In this document: piece by piece, positions 48,936 through 57,720 of the stretch | Numbering within the stretch: position 1 is the first letter of the stretch | Layout of the letters: each line of letters begins with the position of its first letter | Assembly (NCBI RefSeq): GCF_001506165.1 | Contig: NZ_CP011427.1 | Span: 310,001 to 374,000 of the forward strand | Reading direction: 5' to 3' | From: Pantoea vagans | GTDB lineage: Bacteria > Pseudomonadota > Gammaproteobacteria > Enterobacterales > Enterobacteriaceae | Length of the DNA stretch: 64,000 nt | Program-made: the position numbers and the translations under genes | Notes under the pieces: generated by a model | Told to the model about the DNA's origin: nothing | The model's input: the letters and a program-made list of their open reading frames with translations, nothing else | Databases searched by the model: none

Positions 48936-49150
48936 CTCTTCTCTCTGTAGTGGGAAAACCTCTGCGCATTGAAATCGCGTGCGAGCGGATCGCAAATACA
49001 CACAAAAGCATGGTTCATGGCTAATTGGCGTTTTAAATCGTCTTTCAAGGTAATGCCATGGGCGCCATACCATACGTCAACCAGCCCTCTCAACTTACAT
49101 CTGTCTTCTTTTTCTTCCTGCCACGGATTCTGTGCGGTTGTACCGTTCAA
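48917..49150 (-). pseudogene. Uncharacterised gene fragment
   Basis: A frame of 77 codons with protein-like composition (WYGAHGITLKDDLKRQLAM, VCICDPLARDFNAQRFSHY). It begins only with TTG (49150), without a ribosome site, and runs into the heptanucleotide array at its 3' end. I do not recognise the family. The rest of 48806-49559 also looks like broken accessory DNA; other frames there (for example 49095-49370) carry short stretches of similar character. Confidence 0.35.
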
Positions 49151-49559
49151 AGGCCAGCTCTGGCCTTGTTATCCTGGAACGTGCACTTGCATCAAAGGCG
49201 GCCCACGAAACGGACAGACGTGGCGGGGAGAGCATTGCGCTCAGATGGTTGCAAACACGAACATACACAATGTAATGGTTGATTTTCACTGGAAGAAAAA
49301 ACTTAAGGTTAAGGCCGTAAGGGTGGCAATGGAGGGATAGTATTCCGCACTGAAGTAAATCAGTGTGCATTTGTCAAGACTAAAAGAAGGATTATGCTGT
49401 TTAAATGGTCAGTATCATTTTCATAATTTATGTTTAGTTAATCTCTGCCATTTGGCTCCAAGAGTAATCAGGTTTTGATTTTTCTCATAAGAAATGGTAA
49501 AGATTACCTTCAATGTTACAAGCTTCCCCTTCAACATTTAAGCTCGCAAGGAATGATAA

Positions 49560-50609
49560 ATGGCTAACGATGATAAGACTTTAAACTTATTTCCTATAGA
49601 TTATCCATTTGAAACGTTATGCTCAAGGATGGAATCAAATCCTGTTAAGTTGAAATTAAATCCAGACTTTCAAAGGAAGTATAAATGGGATCAGGATGGA
49701 TGGCAGCGATCTTCAAAATTTATTGAATCTTGCTTAATGAGAATACCTCTTCCATCCTGTTATTTTGCAGAGGAAAACGATGGTAATCATATTGTTATTG
49801 ATGGAGTTCAACGTTTAACTACTATACAGAAGTTCTTTAATGATGAATTTTCCTTGGAAGGAATGACTACCTTTAAGGAATTAGAGGGTAAAAAGTTTTC
49901 TGAGTTAGGAAGTTTACGGTCTGAGCTTGAATCAACCACGATTAGATGCATTGTATTACGTAAAGAAAATCCCAAAGCTCTAATACGAGAAATATTTTCG
50001 CGATTAAACCAGGGCGCGGTAAAACTTTCTGATCAAGAAATTAGACATGCGTTATATCCAGGAGGTTTCGACGATTTACTAAATGAACTGGGGGGCATTG
50101 AAGCTATAAAAAACTTTGGATTAGCAGAAACAACTACTGTAAAAAGAGATAGTCGTGAACCTGATGAACAAGTTTTACGCTTCTTTGCCTTTTACGATGA
50201 TGGTTTTGCAGAGCACTTTAATAATACACTGAAAGATTTTTTAGATGATCAAATGGAGACGTTTTCGACTCTGGAAGAAGATCGTTTAAATGAGATGCGT
50301 GAGATTTTTAAATCATCTCTTCAGAAATGTGAAAAAATATTTGGCGATGATACTTTCACAAACCCCACTGTTAGAAGAAAAAGAAAAGGGTTGGTACATT
50401 ACGACATATTGATGCCTACTATAGGTAAATTAAGTGATGAAGTTGTAAATGATAAGGCTGAGAATATACGTCAGGCTTGGGAAGACTTATGCTCCAGCAA
50501 TGAATTTAAAAGAACTTTATCTGGAGGGTTGCAAAACAAAAGCTCTGTAATTAGGCGGAGAGATAGTTGGACGAAACTTCTGAAGGAAGTTACTGATGGA
50601 AAAGACTGA
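49560..50609 (+). CDS. DUF262 (GmrS/ParB-like) protein
   Basis: A 349-residue protein whose first 180 residues are the DUF262 domain: NPDFQRKYKWDQDGWQRSSKFIESCLMRIPLP, then the ParB-like nucleotide motif IDGVQRLTTIQKFF (DGQQR with V in place of the first Q) and FSRLNQGAVKLSDQEIRHALY. DUF262 is the N-terminal nucleotide-cleaving part of GmrSD type IV restriction enzymes and of the SspE antiphage protein. No C-terminal DUF1524 HNH nuclease is seen here. It overlaps the HEPN gene by 14 bases. Much lower GC than the core. Confidence 0.85.
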   Translation: MANDDKTLNLFPIDYPFETLCSRMESNPVKLKLNPDFQRKYKWDQDGWQRSSKFIESCLMRIPLPSCYFAEENDGNHIVIDGVQRLTTIQKFFNDEFSLEGMTTFKELEGKKFSELGSLRSELESTTIRCIVLRKENPKALIREIFSRLNQGAVKLSDQEIRHALYPGGFDDLLNELGGIEAIKNFGLAETTTVKRDSREPDEQVLRFFAFYDDGFAEHFNNTLKDFLDDQMETFSTLEEDRLNEMREIFKSSLQKCEKIFGDDTFTNPTVRRKRKGLVHYDILMPTIGKLSDEVVNDKAENIRQAWEDLCSSNEFKRTLSGGLQNKSSVIRRRDSWTKLLKEVTDGKD

Positions 50610-51183
50610 GTGTTTCGAACGCTATCGTTTATTGTTTCTTTCGTTGAAAGAAATCGTTAATGAAACCGAGAGAAATACATTACGTGAAGAAGTCGACTTT
50701 TTTAACAAAAATATAAACTTTTTTGTCAAGTCGTATCTTATCACTTTGTGTACTTATCTGGAATCATACTTATCTGACGCTGCTGAATGGCATTGTGATA
50801 GAATTAACAACAAATTAAAGGCAGCTTCCTTACCTCATAATTTTTTACTTTGGCGAGTCAAAAAAGATTTCAAAGATAAAGAGCTTAAGTATATTGATGC
50901 TGATTTAAAAGTTTATAAAAGTGAATTGTCAGATAATTTATCTGGAAACCCATATAAAACAATAAAGACATTTTCCTACTTGGGTTTAAACCTTATTGGT
51001 TCTAATGACTTCAACTTGAATAAAGATATTGTTAATGCAATAGTTACAAAAAGAAATAATATTATTCATCACAATGATCACGCTAATGATATTAGTCTGT
51101 CAGATATAAAGGGTTATATTGATATTTTCATAAGTTATATACAGATCATTGATAGTGTGATATGCAAAAACAACCAAGTTTAA
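50596..51183 (+). CDS. HEPN-domain protein (MAE_28990/RiboL-PSP-like), partner of DUF262
   Basis: A 195-residue helical protein with the HEPN ribonuclease motif Rx4-6H in TKRNNIIHHND (about residue 152-160). An N-terminal helix includes LITLCTYLESYLSDAA, typical of MAE_28990/18760-like HEPN proteins. HEPN proteins of this kind are toxins or effector RNases in defence and toxin-antitoxin systems. The ATG lies inside the end of the DUF262 gene, so the two are made in a fixed ratio. Activity is inferred from the motif only. Confidence 0.75.
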   Translation: MEKTECFERYRLLFLSLKEIVNETERNTLREEVDFFNKNINFFVKSYLITLCTYLESYLSDAAEWHCDRINNKLKAASLPHNFLLWRVKKDFKDKELKYIDADLKVYKSELSDNLSGNPYKTIKTFSYLGLNLIGSNDFNLNKDIVNAIVTKRNNIIHHNDHANDISLSDIKGYIDIFISYIQIIDSVICKNNQV

Positions 51184-51418
51184 ATCCGTGATTGTAATTT
51201 GGGCCAGTACTCTGGCCCTTTGTTATTTCATTTGGATTAGGGTAAATTAAATTATTTATGGCTAGAGCAATGGTGGCTATTATTCACTGTGCGAGTTTAG
51301 GTGTGCTATTAAATTTTTTATAAATTACATATTTTTAATTTTATTACATAACGGAATAATTATATTGACACGCCAAAAGAACACTTGAAATTTGGTGGGC
51401 TTATACTACTCACTCACT
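51184..51418. other. Gap after the HEPN gene
   Basis: An AT-rich stretch with no gene. A weak hairpin with gggccag...ctggccc (51199-51220) followed by tttgttatttc probably terminates the DUF262-HEPN transcript. Confidence 0.5.
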
Positions 51419-51642
51419 TGACCGGCCCCCAGTATTAGATACAACGATCAGTTAGTAATGTCGGTTTGTTTACTTTCTAATTTTCCATTTCTCCAGCTTG
51501 CTGCAAATTCAGTCGACGTCTGGTAATTCAGCGATGAATGAGGTCTGGACTCGTTATAGTCCTGCCGCCAGTCATTAATGATTTTCCGGGCATGAAGAAT
51601 ATCGCTGAACCAGTGTTCATTCAGGCATTCATCCCGAAGTGA
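51419..51642 (-). mobile_element. IS3-family transposase remnant (OrfB C terminus and one IS end)
   Basis: On the minus strand about 64 codons encode SLRDECLNEHWFSDILHARK, then IINDWRQDYNESRPHSSLNY and so on to TDITN and stop at 51448: the C terminus of an IS3-family DDE transposase (the final glutamate region NESRPHSSL). The outer sequence tgaccggcccccagtattag (51419) is the terminal repeat. The other 90% of the element is missing. Confidence 0.88.
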
Positions 51643-51729
51643 CTTATGAAGACATTACTAACATCGCGGTGTATTAAGCAACGGGAAGCAAGTCAGTTGT
51701 AGTCGCAGGTGATAAATTTTTTCAGCAAT

Positions 51730-51764
51730 GGCCTTTCTTATGGATGGAAAGGCCTTATTTTTTG
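51730..51764 (+). terminator. Intrinsic terminator of a lost plus-strand gene
   Basis: A ggcctttc/gaaaggcc stem (51730-51737, 51747-51754) followed by ttattttttg. Just upstream, a plus-strand frame ending TYEDITNIAVY and TAA (51643-51678) looks like the tail of a gene removed by the IS3 remnant. Confidence 0.7.
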
Positions 51765-51869
51765 TATTCACCGTGTCACTATAATGCAGTTAGAAAACTC
51801 TATTCAGGTATGTCTCAGATAACGGAGTAGTGGACGATAAGCTCTGGCATTATTTTGGACAAAAACGTG

Positions 51870-54452
51870 TCAAACGGGAGACTCGCAATTTGGACATTTG
51901 ATATTAATCGATGACATGGGCATCAAGGACAAGTAGGTCCAGTACTCTCCATTTTTGATAAGCCTCGTATTGCAAGAGCCACAATGGGTATAAACCGTAA
52001 ATTGTGTGCAATCATTGCACCGATACCAACGCTTTTCTTTGTTAGAGCGTATTGGATTAGAAATGTCTTCAACGTCTGGTGAGCCACAAGAAACACAGAA
52101 ATTCACGGCATGAGTATCATCCGATGCTCCTCGTAAAGAAGAGTTATCTTCAATGCCATACTGTAGAAACATGCCAAGCATACGCTGAATTTCGTCAAGA
52201 TAGCGTTGCGACTTCATTGGATTGGCACACACCGCCCCATAGCTTGTTGCTTGGCGTCCGTGATACGCATGTTCCCAATCGAACATGGAAAGCTCGCCCA
52301 GATAACTGTTTTTCGCCCATTCCTGCGGGGATACAATTTTCTCCACTGCCTCTAACACGGGATGAAGAACAAATACGCTGTTCTCTTGGCCTTCGCTATA
52401 ATCCTTGTCACTGTAAAGTTCATGGATAACGCCACCGATTCCACCTCTTTGCTTGAGATATGTAGCTGAATAATACTTTGCATCAACGACTAGCCGCTTT
52501 GAAATCTGCTCACCACTTTTGGTGGTCGCTTTCACATCCAGAACAAAATCTGGGCGCTTACCATTGTCTAGAAACGGCTCGTATTGCAAAGTAATCGCTC
52601 TGGAAACACTTGGGTTGAAAAACTGAATGCTGATTTGTTCTTCATTGCCATGAATATGCGAAATTAATTTTCGTTTCCAGTTGTCCTCCGGCTGATATCG
52701 CAAAGCATGAGTTAACACCTTAATGATTTGAAGTAAACACCAGCGCTCATAGAGTAGTGGCATGTTTATCATGCCTATTGCCTCGATCTTCTCCAGCGAA
52801 AGCAAAATGTCCTCATCTGCTAGACCAATCTGTTCTTTCAAATTTTTAAAACCTGAGTAGACCGCTTGGTAGGGAGGGTTCTGTACAAATGTCATGGAGT
52901 TGGGAAAGGTACTTTTACTTGTGACTTTGCATTGACGCCATTCTTTCTCTAGTTGTTGGAAAGGTTTTATTTTTGGCTCCAGAACTTTGCTTACTATTCC
53001 CACTTTTTTAAGTTCAGTGGCAAAGTAACCCAAGCGTTTATTGATGGTCGAACGCTCTTTTTCCTGTTCAGAGAGCTCTTCCGGTGTTAGCTTCATTTTC
53101 CAATTATTTTCATTTAGAACAATACCTTGCTTGCGCAATTTGGCAAAATTTTCTTTATATCTCTGCAGTGATGGCGAATCCGCCAAAAGAGTTAATCGGA
53201 GTATGTGCTTTGGGCGCAATATAGAAGCTGTTCCTCTCTTAGCAGGTGCAGGCATTATCGCTTCCATCTCATAGTCACTGTAAGGCTTAAACAAGCTTGA
53301 GTACGGGCTTCCAGAGCTAAAAATAGTATATCTATCTTGCTCAAACTGTTGCCAATCATCACTTAGTTGGGGCTTAATTTTAGCCCACCACTCATTCTCA
53401 GAACCTGTAGCTTTTTCTAATCTGAGGTAACCTTTGGCGGCAATATTTTGTGAAAAGTACATATTGGTCTTAATTTCATCTAATTTGTTCGCTAATTCTT
53501 TATTGATTTCTTTTGTATCAAAGAGTTTTTTCAACCGCTCTAAGTCTTTAACCACTAGATCACGGTTGATAGAGCGATAGTTTTTTAAACTTTCTAAACG
53601 CTCATTAAGCTTGTCGACGGCATCAGAGAAACGACTTTTTTTACTCTCAGCCACCCTAACCAATTTTTTTACAATGTTCAGCGTGTTCGAAACGACATGC
53701 AAGACATATTGATTTTCAGGCACGTTGTAGCTTGGCTCAGATGCGCGACTGGTTAAATGGTTACGCGATCCCTTAGTGCAAATCTCCATAAACGTACGTG
53801 GAACAGGGCGTACTTCTTTGGTCGGCTTCAATTCTTGAATTTCTTTCAGCTCAACTTTGGGCTTTTTGAGGATTGTTTGTACATTAGTCAGAATAGATGC
53901 GACCAGTGACAAAGCCTTTTGATCTATGGTCGCCACCAGAGATTTTTTAGCGTCGCCCGTAATATGGCTATTCTCATCGAGAATCAACTCCCACAGGTCT
54001 GCTTTGAAATCTGATAGGTAGCGAGAAAGGTCTGATTTGGTCTGTTCGGAGATATCAATATCAAGCTTTAGCGTTGAGTTACCAACAACAAACGTGATCT
54101 GGCCAGCAGTTCGCCGCGCCTCACTGCGCCAGACCCGTTGTTTTTTATCCCAATGAGCAGGTTCAACCCACCACACAGAATTAGAAGCAGGATCAATAAT
54201 CGACTCTAAAGGCTTCCTCTCGCCATTGGGCATTGCAATATAAGGCGGTGACTTGTCGCCGTGTTTAGCTTTAATCGCTAGTTGAGCAAATCGTAGCTCT
54301 TCGACCTTGGGGTATATGATCGTATGCGCAGAGAACGTGTTGTTTCCAAGATGCTCAAGCTTCAGCGAGTACTCTGACTCGTTAACACTGACTAAAGTTT
54401 GCTTATCATGCCATTTGGTTTCGATAAACTTGATAATGAATGGAACGTCCAT
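51870..54452 (-). CDS. DUF2357 PD-(D/E)XK nuclease with zinc ribbons (McrC-like)
   Basis: An 860-residue protein. The N-terminal DUF2357 region covers about 1-330 (SVWWVEPAHWDKK, ENQYVLHVVSNTLN), followed by a coiled middle (260-380) and a PD-(D/E)XK nuclease with RPDFVLDVKAT (about residue 636) and LVVDAKYYSA (about 658), that is D-x-AK. The last 80 residues have four CxxC pairs (CVSCG, CNDC, CGSC, CPNC), giving two zinc ribbons. It starts two bases after the McrB-like gene, so it is the nuclease subunit of an McrBC-type machine. No other role is supported. Confidence 0.85.
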   Translation of the reverse strand: MDVPFIIKFIETKWHDKQTLVSVNESEYSLKLEHLGNNTFSAHTIIYPKVEELRFAQLAIKAKHGDKSPPYIAMPNGERKPLESIIDPASNSVWWVEPAHWDKKQRVWRSEARRTAGQITFVVGNSTLKLDIDISEQTKSDLSRYLSDFKADLWELILDENSHITGDAKKSLVATIDQKALSLVASILTNVQTILKKPKVELKEIQELKPTKEVRPVPRTFMEICTKGSRNHLTSRASEPSYNVPENQYVLHVVSNTLNIVKKLVRVAESKKSRFSDAVDKLNERLESLKNYRSINRDLVVKDLERLKKLFDTKEINKELANKLDEIKTNMYFSQNIAAKGYLRLEKATGSENEWWAKIKPQLSDDWQQFEQDRYTIFSSGSPYSSLFKPYSDYEMEAIMPAPAKRGTASILRPKHILRLTLLADSPSLQRYKENFAKLRKQGIVLNENNWKMKLTPEELSEQEKERSTINKRLGYFATELKKVGIVSKVLEPKIKPFQQLEKEWRQCKVTSKSTFPNSMTFVQNPPYQAVYSGFKNLKEQIGLADEDILLSLEKIEAIGMINMPLLYERWCLLQIIKVLTHALRYQPEDNWKRKLISHIHGNEEQISIQFFNPSVSRAITLQYEPFLDNGKRPDFVLDVKATTKSGEQISKRLVVDAKYYSATYLKQRGGIGGVIHELYSDKDYSEGQENSVFVLHPVLEAVEKIVSPQEWAKNSYLGELSMFDWEHAYHGRQATSYGAVCANPMKSQRYLDEIQRMLGMFLQYGIEDNSSLRGASDDTHAVNFCVSCGSPDVEDISNPIRSNKEKRWYRCNDCTQFTVYTHCGSCNTRLIKNGEYWTYLSLMPMSSINIKCPNCESPV

Positions 54453-54454
54453 GA

Positions 54455-56629
54455 TTATGCCCAGTAGTTTACAACGCCATCATTTGCTTCGGCTGTCTTA
54501 ACCAAACGCTCTACCGATTTGGTGCATGAAAACTCCGCCGCAATCTCTGTCTGATTATCTAAAAGGGATTCAAGACGAGGTAAGAATACACGGCCAACAA
54601 GCTCAACTTTACTGTAATCGCCCACTTGCTTACCGCCATCAAACGTGAATTTAGGCAACACCTTATGAACGATAAAGTTGTTAATGGCCAGAGATTTATT
54701 GTCGTTTACATCGCTAAACAACCTTATGTAGTTAAGCCCCTGACGAATGGTACGCATACCAAACTCCACTCCAAGCGGGTCGAAAACCTCTCGATTTAAG
54801 GTGGTGAACAGCTCACAGAATTCATCCGAACGTTCAAATTTCGGATAAGGGCTACGTTCGCCAAGCTCTGCAATATCGAACCCAAGTGGCAAATTGACGT
54901 CATCAAGGCCATAAGAATCGATCTCATCAAAAATTGCATCCCAGTCTGTCAGTAAAGGGCTCTTAAACTTCATCACATGCGCACGATCGAGAATTTTTGG
55001 TGATAGGTAATGGGTAGTCTCGTCGATGTTAATTGCACCAATGATCCTAACGTTTGCTGGAATCGTGATAGACGAAGGTGTGCCAAGAACACCTGCCAAC
55101 ATGCGTCTGATGTCACCATGGTATTTAATTAACGAATCTTTGTCGCTAAAGCCAAACGAGCGCTTCATTTCAGCGTTAATCTCTTCATCCTGCAGGAGCG
55201 CAACGAAGTCCACGATGCCATTTTTACTGAATTTTTCTTGTGCGTTTGAAATGACCGAAACAACCCCTTTTAGCTCTGCAAGAACATGGGCTGCTTCATC
55301 ATCCGAATAAAGCTGAATCGTCGGTTGCTCGTTACGCTCCTCTAGCTTGGATAGAAAATCGGCAAAGTAATATTCCACTCGGGCAAGGTTCATTTCGTCT
55401 AAGCAGATAAAGTATGGGATATCTGGGTTTTGCTTGGCCTCGATTAATGCCTCAAGAAATGGCGTAGCTAGGTATTTCTTCTCTAGTGGGTTGTAATAGC
55501 CCAGCAAGTCTTCTGAACTGGTCCAGTTTGGTTTAACTGGGATGATTTTCGATACTCCACCAATCGCTTTAGCAAACGACTGAACTAGGTTCGTTTTGCC
55601 TGAACCCGAATCGCCTGCCAAAATGATAAGGTCATTTGTGCGAATTAGAGTAAGGAAATTCTCGATGATATGGCGCGGGTACAGAATGTCTCGTTCTTTC
55701 AAGTGTGCTTGAATGTAAGAAACTGCATTACTGTATTTAGAGTCAAGAGTTTGTGAAAAGGAGATATGTTTGCCTTGCTGTGCTGCAGATGAACGATTGC
55801 CTACAAAAATATCGAAATCTTCATCATCCAGAAATTCAAAGCTCTTAAGGAATAGAGCCTTACTCTCGACATAAGCTTTCAAGCGTTCAATTTTTTTTGA
55901 CATCGTCTCTTCTACCTTCTTTTGCAACGCGATTTTGCGTAGCCATTCTGTATTTTTTTCTTCCAACTCTTGAGTTTTAACTCTTGCTTGAGAAAGAATA
56001 TTATTATTTTTATTTAATTCTTCTTGTGTTTGCTGAAGCAGAACTTCATATGATGATATCTGCGCCTTTAATGAAGATTCTTCTCGCTCGAATTCTGCTT
56101 TTAGCGCACTGACTTCGCCGTCAATTCTTGACTGAACGTTCTGTAAATGCAGTTTATAAACAGCATCATCTAAGAAAATACTTTCATCGCCGTTGATGAT
56201 GTCATTCGCCCTATATTCAGGAAGTTTGATAAGTCGACGAACTGAACTCACTACCACATTGCATTCAAATGGGTTTTCATGTTTTTCACGCTCGGATTGA
56301 GGCGCTAAAGCAAGCTCGCATGAGATAAAACTCTCATCATCTATACCAAACAACTCTTCGACGCTTTTGAAAGAAATAAAAACACCTTTGACCATGGCCA
56401 AACGAACATTGATTGGGTATTCAAGGTGCAGCCCTGTTTGGAGGGATTTTATATCTAGAAGAAGTGTCGGGAGCTTTCGGTCATCAAAGTTTGTTCGATT
56501 TTTAATCTTGCCCCAAACTGCTAGTTTTCCGCTAGTTGAACCCCAGCTCTCACACAGTCGTCGATAAAGCTCTTCATCAGAGAATCCTTTAACTTCTTCA
56601 GGATCATAGATAACTTGTTCTAAAGCCAT
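54455..56629 (-). CDS. McrB-like AAA+ NTPase with N-terminal coiled coil
   Basis: A 724-residue protein. An unknown N-terminal domain (about 1-170) is followed by a long coiled coil (about 175-265, VSALKAEFEREESSLKAQIS) and a McrB-type AAA domain with Walker A AGDSGSGKTN (about 340), Walker B FICLDEMNLARVEYYF, and the GAINIDETTH signature that corresponds to the MNTAD element. McrB proteins bind nucleotide, form hexamers and drive an McrC nuclease along DNA or RNA. The coiled coil is like that of the CoCoNuT class of type IV systems. It is the first gene of the pair; no third gene is seen. Confidence 0.85.
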   Translation of the reverse strand: MALEQVIYDPEEVKGFSDEELYRRLCESWGSTSGKLAVWGKIKNRTNFDDRKLPTLLLDIKSLQTGLHLEYPINVRLAMVKGVFISFKSVEELFGIDDESFISCELALAPQSEREKHENPFECNVVVSSVRRLIKLPEYRANDIINGDESIFLDDAVYKLHLQNVQSRIDGEVSALKAEFEREESSLKAQISSYEVLLQQTQEELNKNNNILSQARVKTQELEEKNTEWLRKIALQKKVEETMSKKIERLKAYVESKALFLKSFEFLDDEDFDIFVGNRSSAAQQGKHISFSQTLDSKYSNAVSYIQAHLKERDILYPRHIIENFLTLIRTNDLIILAGDSGSGKTNLVQSFAKAIGGVSKIIPVKPNWTSSEDLLGYYNPLEKKYLATPFLEALIEAKQNPDIPYFICLDEMNLARVEYYFADFLSKLEERNEQPTIQLYSDDEAAHVLAELKGVVSVISNAQEKFSKNGIVDFVALLQDEEINAEMKRSFGFSDKDSLIKYHGDIRRMLAGVLGTPSSITIPANVRIIGAINIDETTHYLSPKILDRAHVMKFKSPLLTDWDAIFDEIDSYGLDDVNLPLGFDIAELGERSPYPKFERSDEFCELFTTLNREVFDPLGVEFGMRTIRQGLNYIRLFSDVNDNKSLAINNFIVHKVLPKFTFDGGKQVGDYSKVELVGRVFLPRLESLLDNQTEIAAEFSCTKSVERLVKTAEANDGVVNYWA

Positions 56630-57028
56630 GATTGAATCGCCACTGATAACTTAGATATATCTCATTCATTGATGATATTGGTTTTAATATTCGATCGGTG
56701 ACACCTTATCGCTCAAAGCATGCCTACGCTTACTGTTACAAAGCATTTTGATGTAATCGAAAAGATCGCATCGACCTCCGGTAAGTGTCAAGGTAGTTGA
56801 CACTCATTAGTTAATCTAAGCTGTCTGTTTTCCCCGCTACGGATTCAAAGTCACAGGACCTTCCGGTTGCCAGTTTCTTGTTCTCCCTGAATCGCATTCA
56901 AGATGCGCTTTCTACGCCCGACTATACAGTTCATCACGTCGTTTCGGTAAGTCACAGTCTTACACATGACGCCGCTCTTACCAACCCATAAACTTATCCG
57001 CAGATATCTTCCAGCGTTCTGAACCCCC
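56630..57028. other. Promoter region of the McrB-like gene and debris
   Basis: About 400 bases without a supported gene. It includes an 8-bp perfect palindrome agtgtcaa/ttgacact (56784-56804), a possible operator, and downstream of it sequence that appears to be transposon debris. Confidence 0.45.
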
Positions 57029-57235
57029 ATGACGGCTATCGAGGCACATATTTCAGTGTCCGGAGCAGCGACTTCGCATACTACCAACAGCCATGTTTTA
57101 ACCGATTCAGTTATGCCTGAACTTAATAAGTGGCAGCAACACTCGCGGGAGAGAGTTTACTCCTCCGTCAGGCTGGATGCGATTCATAGTAAAATCCGCA
57201 AAGATGGCCGGTATCAGAGTAAGGTGACTTTGTAG
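57029..57235 (+). pseudogene. IS256-family (mutator) transposase remnant
   Basis: From about 57098 the frame reads LTDSVMPELNKWQQHSRERV, then SSVRLDAIHSKIRKDGRYQSKV: the IS256-type block that precedes and includes a catalytic aspartate (LDAI). The protein ends at a stop soon after and neither end of the element is evident. Confidence 0.7.
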
Positions 57236-57238
57236 TGA

Positions 57239-57421
57239 GAAGATAACGGGCGTCTGTCGAGACTGCTTTGTGATGTGCTGTCGGTTATGGCGGGGAAGGG
57301 CTTACTGGATTACAGCCTGTGGGATGAGCACAAGGCATTTTACTTCAAGGCAATACAGGCTGGTGTATCAGGGAACTACAGCCCGATGATGCAACTGGTG
57401 GACGACATCTTGCCAAACTAG
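57239..57421 (+). pseudogene. Probable Fic/Doc gene remnant (C-terminal end)
   Basis: The 60-codon frame EDNGRLSRLL to VDDILPN with GLLDYSLWDEHKAFYFKAIQAG resembles the C-terminal helices of Fic proteins. It is in the same frame as the IS256 remnant, separated by TAG TGA. It has no start, and the Fic motif HPFxxGNGR is missing, so it is not functional. The identification is from memory of the family tail and only moderate. Confidence 0.45.
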
Positions 57422-57425
57422 CGTG

Positions 57426-57584
57426 CTAGCGTGCGAGGCCAACAGCTTTTGCCTGTACTGGATTTTGTTTGAGTTGCTGCTCAATTTTTTGCACTGAAAA
57501 ACCTGTCTCAATAGCGGTTGAGCTGGCAACAGAACGGTATATCTGTGCTTTGGTAATCTGAGATGGTGCTGTTTCTTGTCTCAT
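57426..57584 (-). CDS. Small protein of 52 residues, unknown
   Basis: A minus-strand frame starting MRQETAPSQITKAQIYRSVA and ending QAKAVGLAR, helical and polar, with a good ribosome site (gagga) and a palindrome (ttgtagt-tgt-actacaa, 57612-57628) 28 bases before its start. The size, operator-like palindrome and neighbouring Fic remnant recall an antitoxin, but I cannot name the family. It lies downstream of zorD in the same direction. Confidence 0.5.
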   Translation of the reverse strand: MRQETAPSQITKAQIYRSVASSTAIETGFSVQKIEQQLKQNPVQAKAVGLAR

Positions 57585-57611
57585 TAGCAAGTCCTCGCCA
57601 TGTTTTCAGGA

Positions 57612-57628
57612 TTGTAGTTGTACTACAA
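57612..57628. promoter_or_regulatory. Operator-like palindrome upstream of the 52-residue gene
   Basis: ttgtagt and actacaa are exact inverted copies with a 3-base spacer, positioned in the promoter of the small gene. Confidence 0.5.
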
Positions 57629-57673
57629 TGTGCTGGCAAGGTTAATGAAAGGCTAGATAGTAAAACGCGGAGA

Positions 57674-57697
57674 CACCAGCCGCTTATTGGGCTGGTG
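57674..57697 (-). terminator. Possible terminator after zorD
   Basis: The 8-bp stem caccagcc/ggctggtg lies 24 bases beyond the zorD stop on the minus strand; a modest T-run (gttttac) follows. Confidence 0.45.
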
Positions 57698-57720
57698 GCG
57701 TGGTTAGCATTTAGCGGTAT

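Noticed and set aside
56851-57087. 78-codon minus-strand frame between the McrB-like gene and zorD
   Set aside because: No recognisable family, no ribosome site, and it crosses the IS256-type remnant on the other strand.
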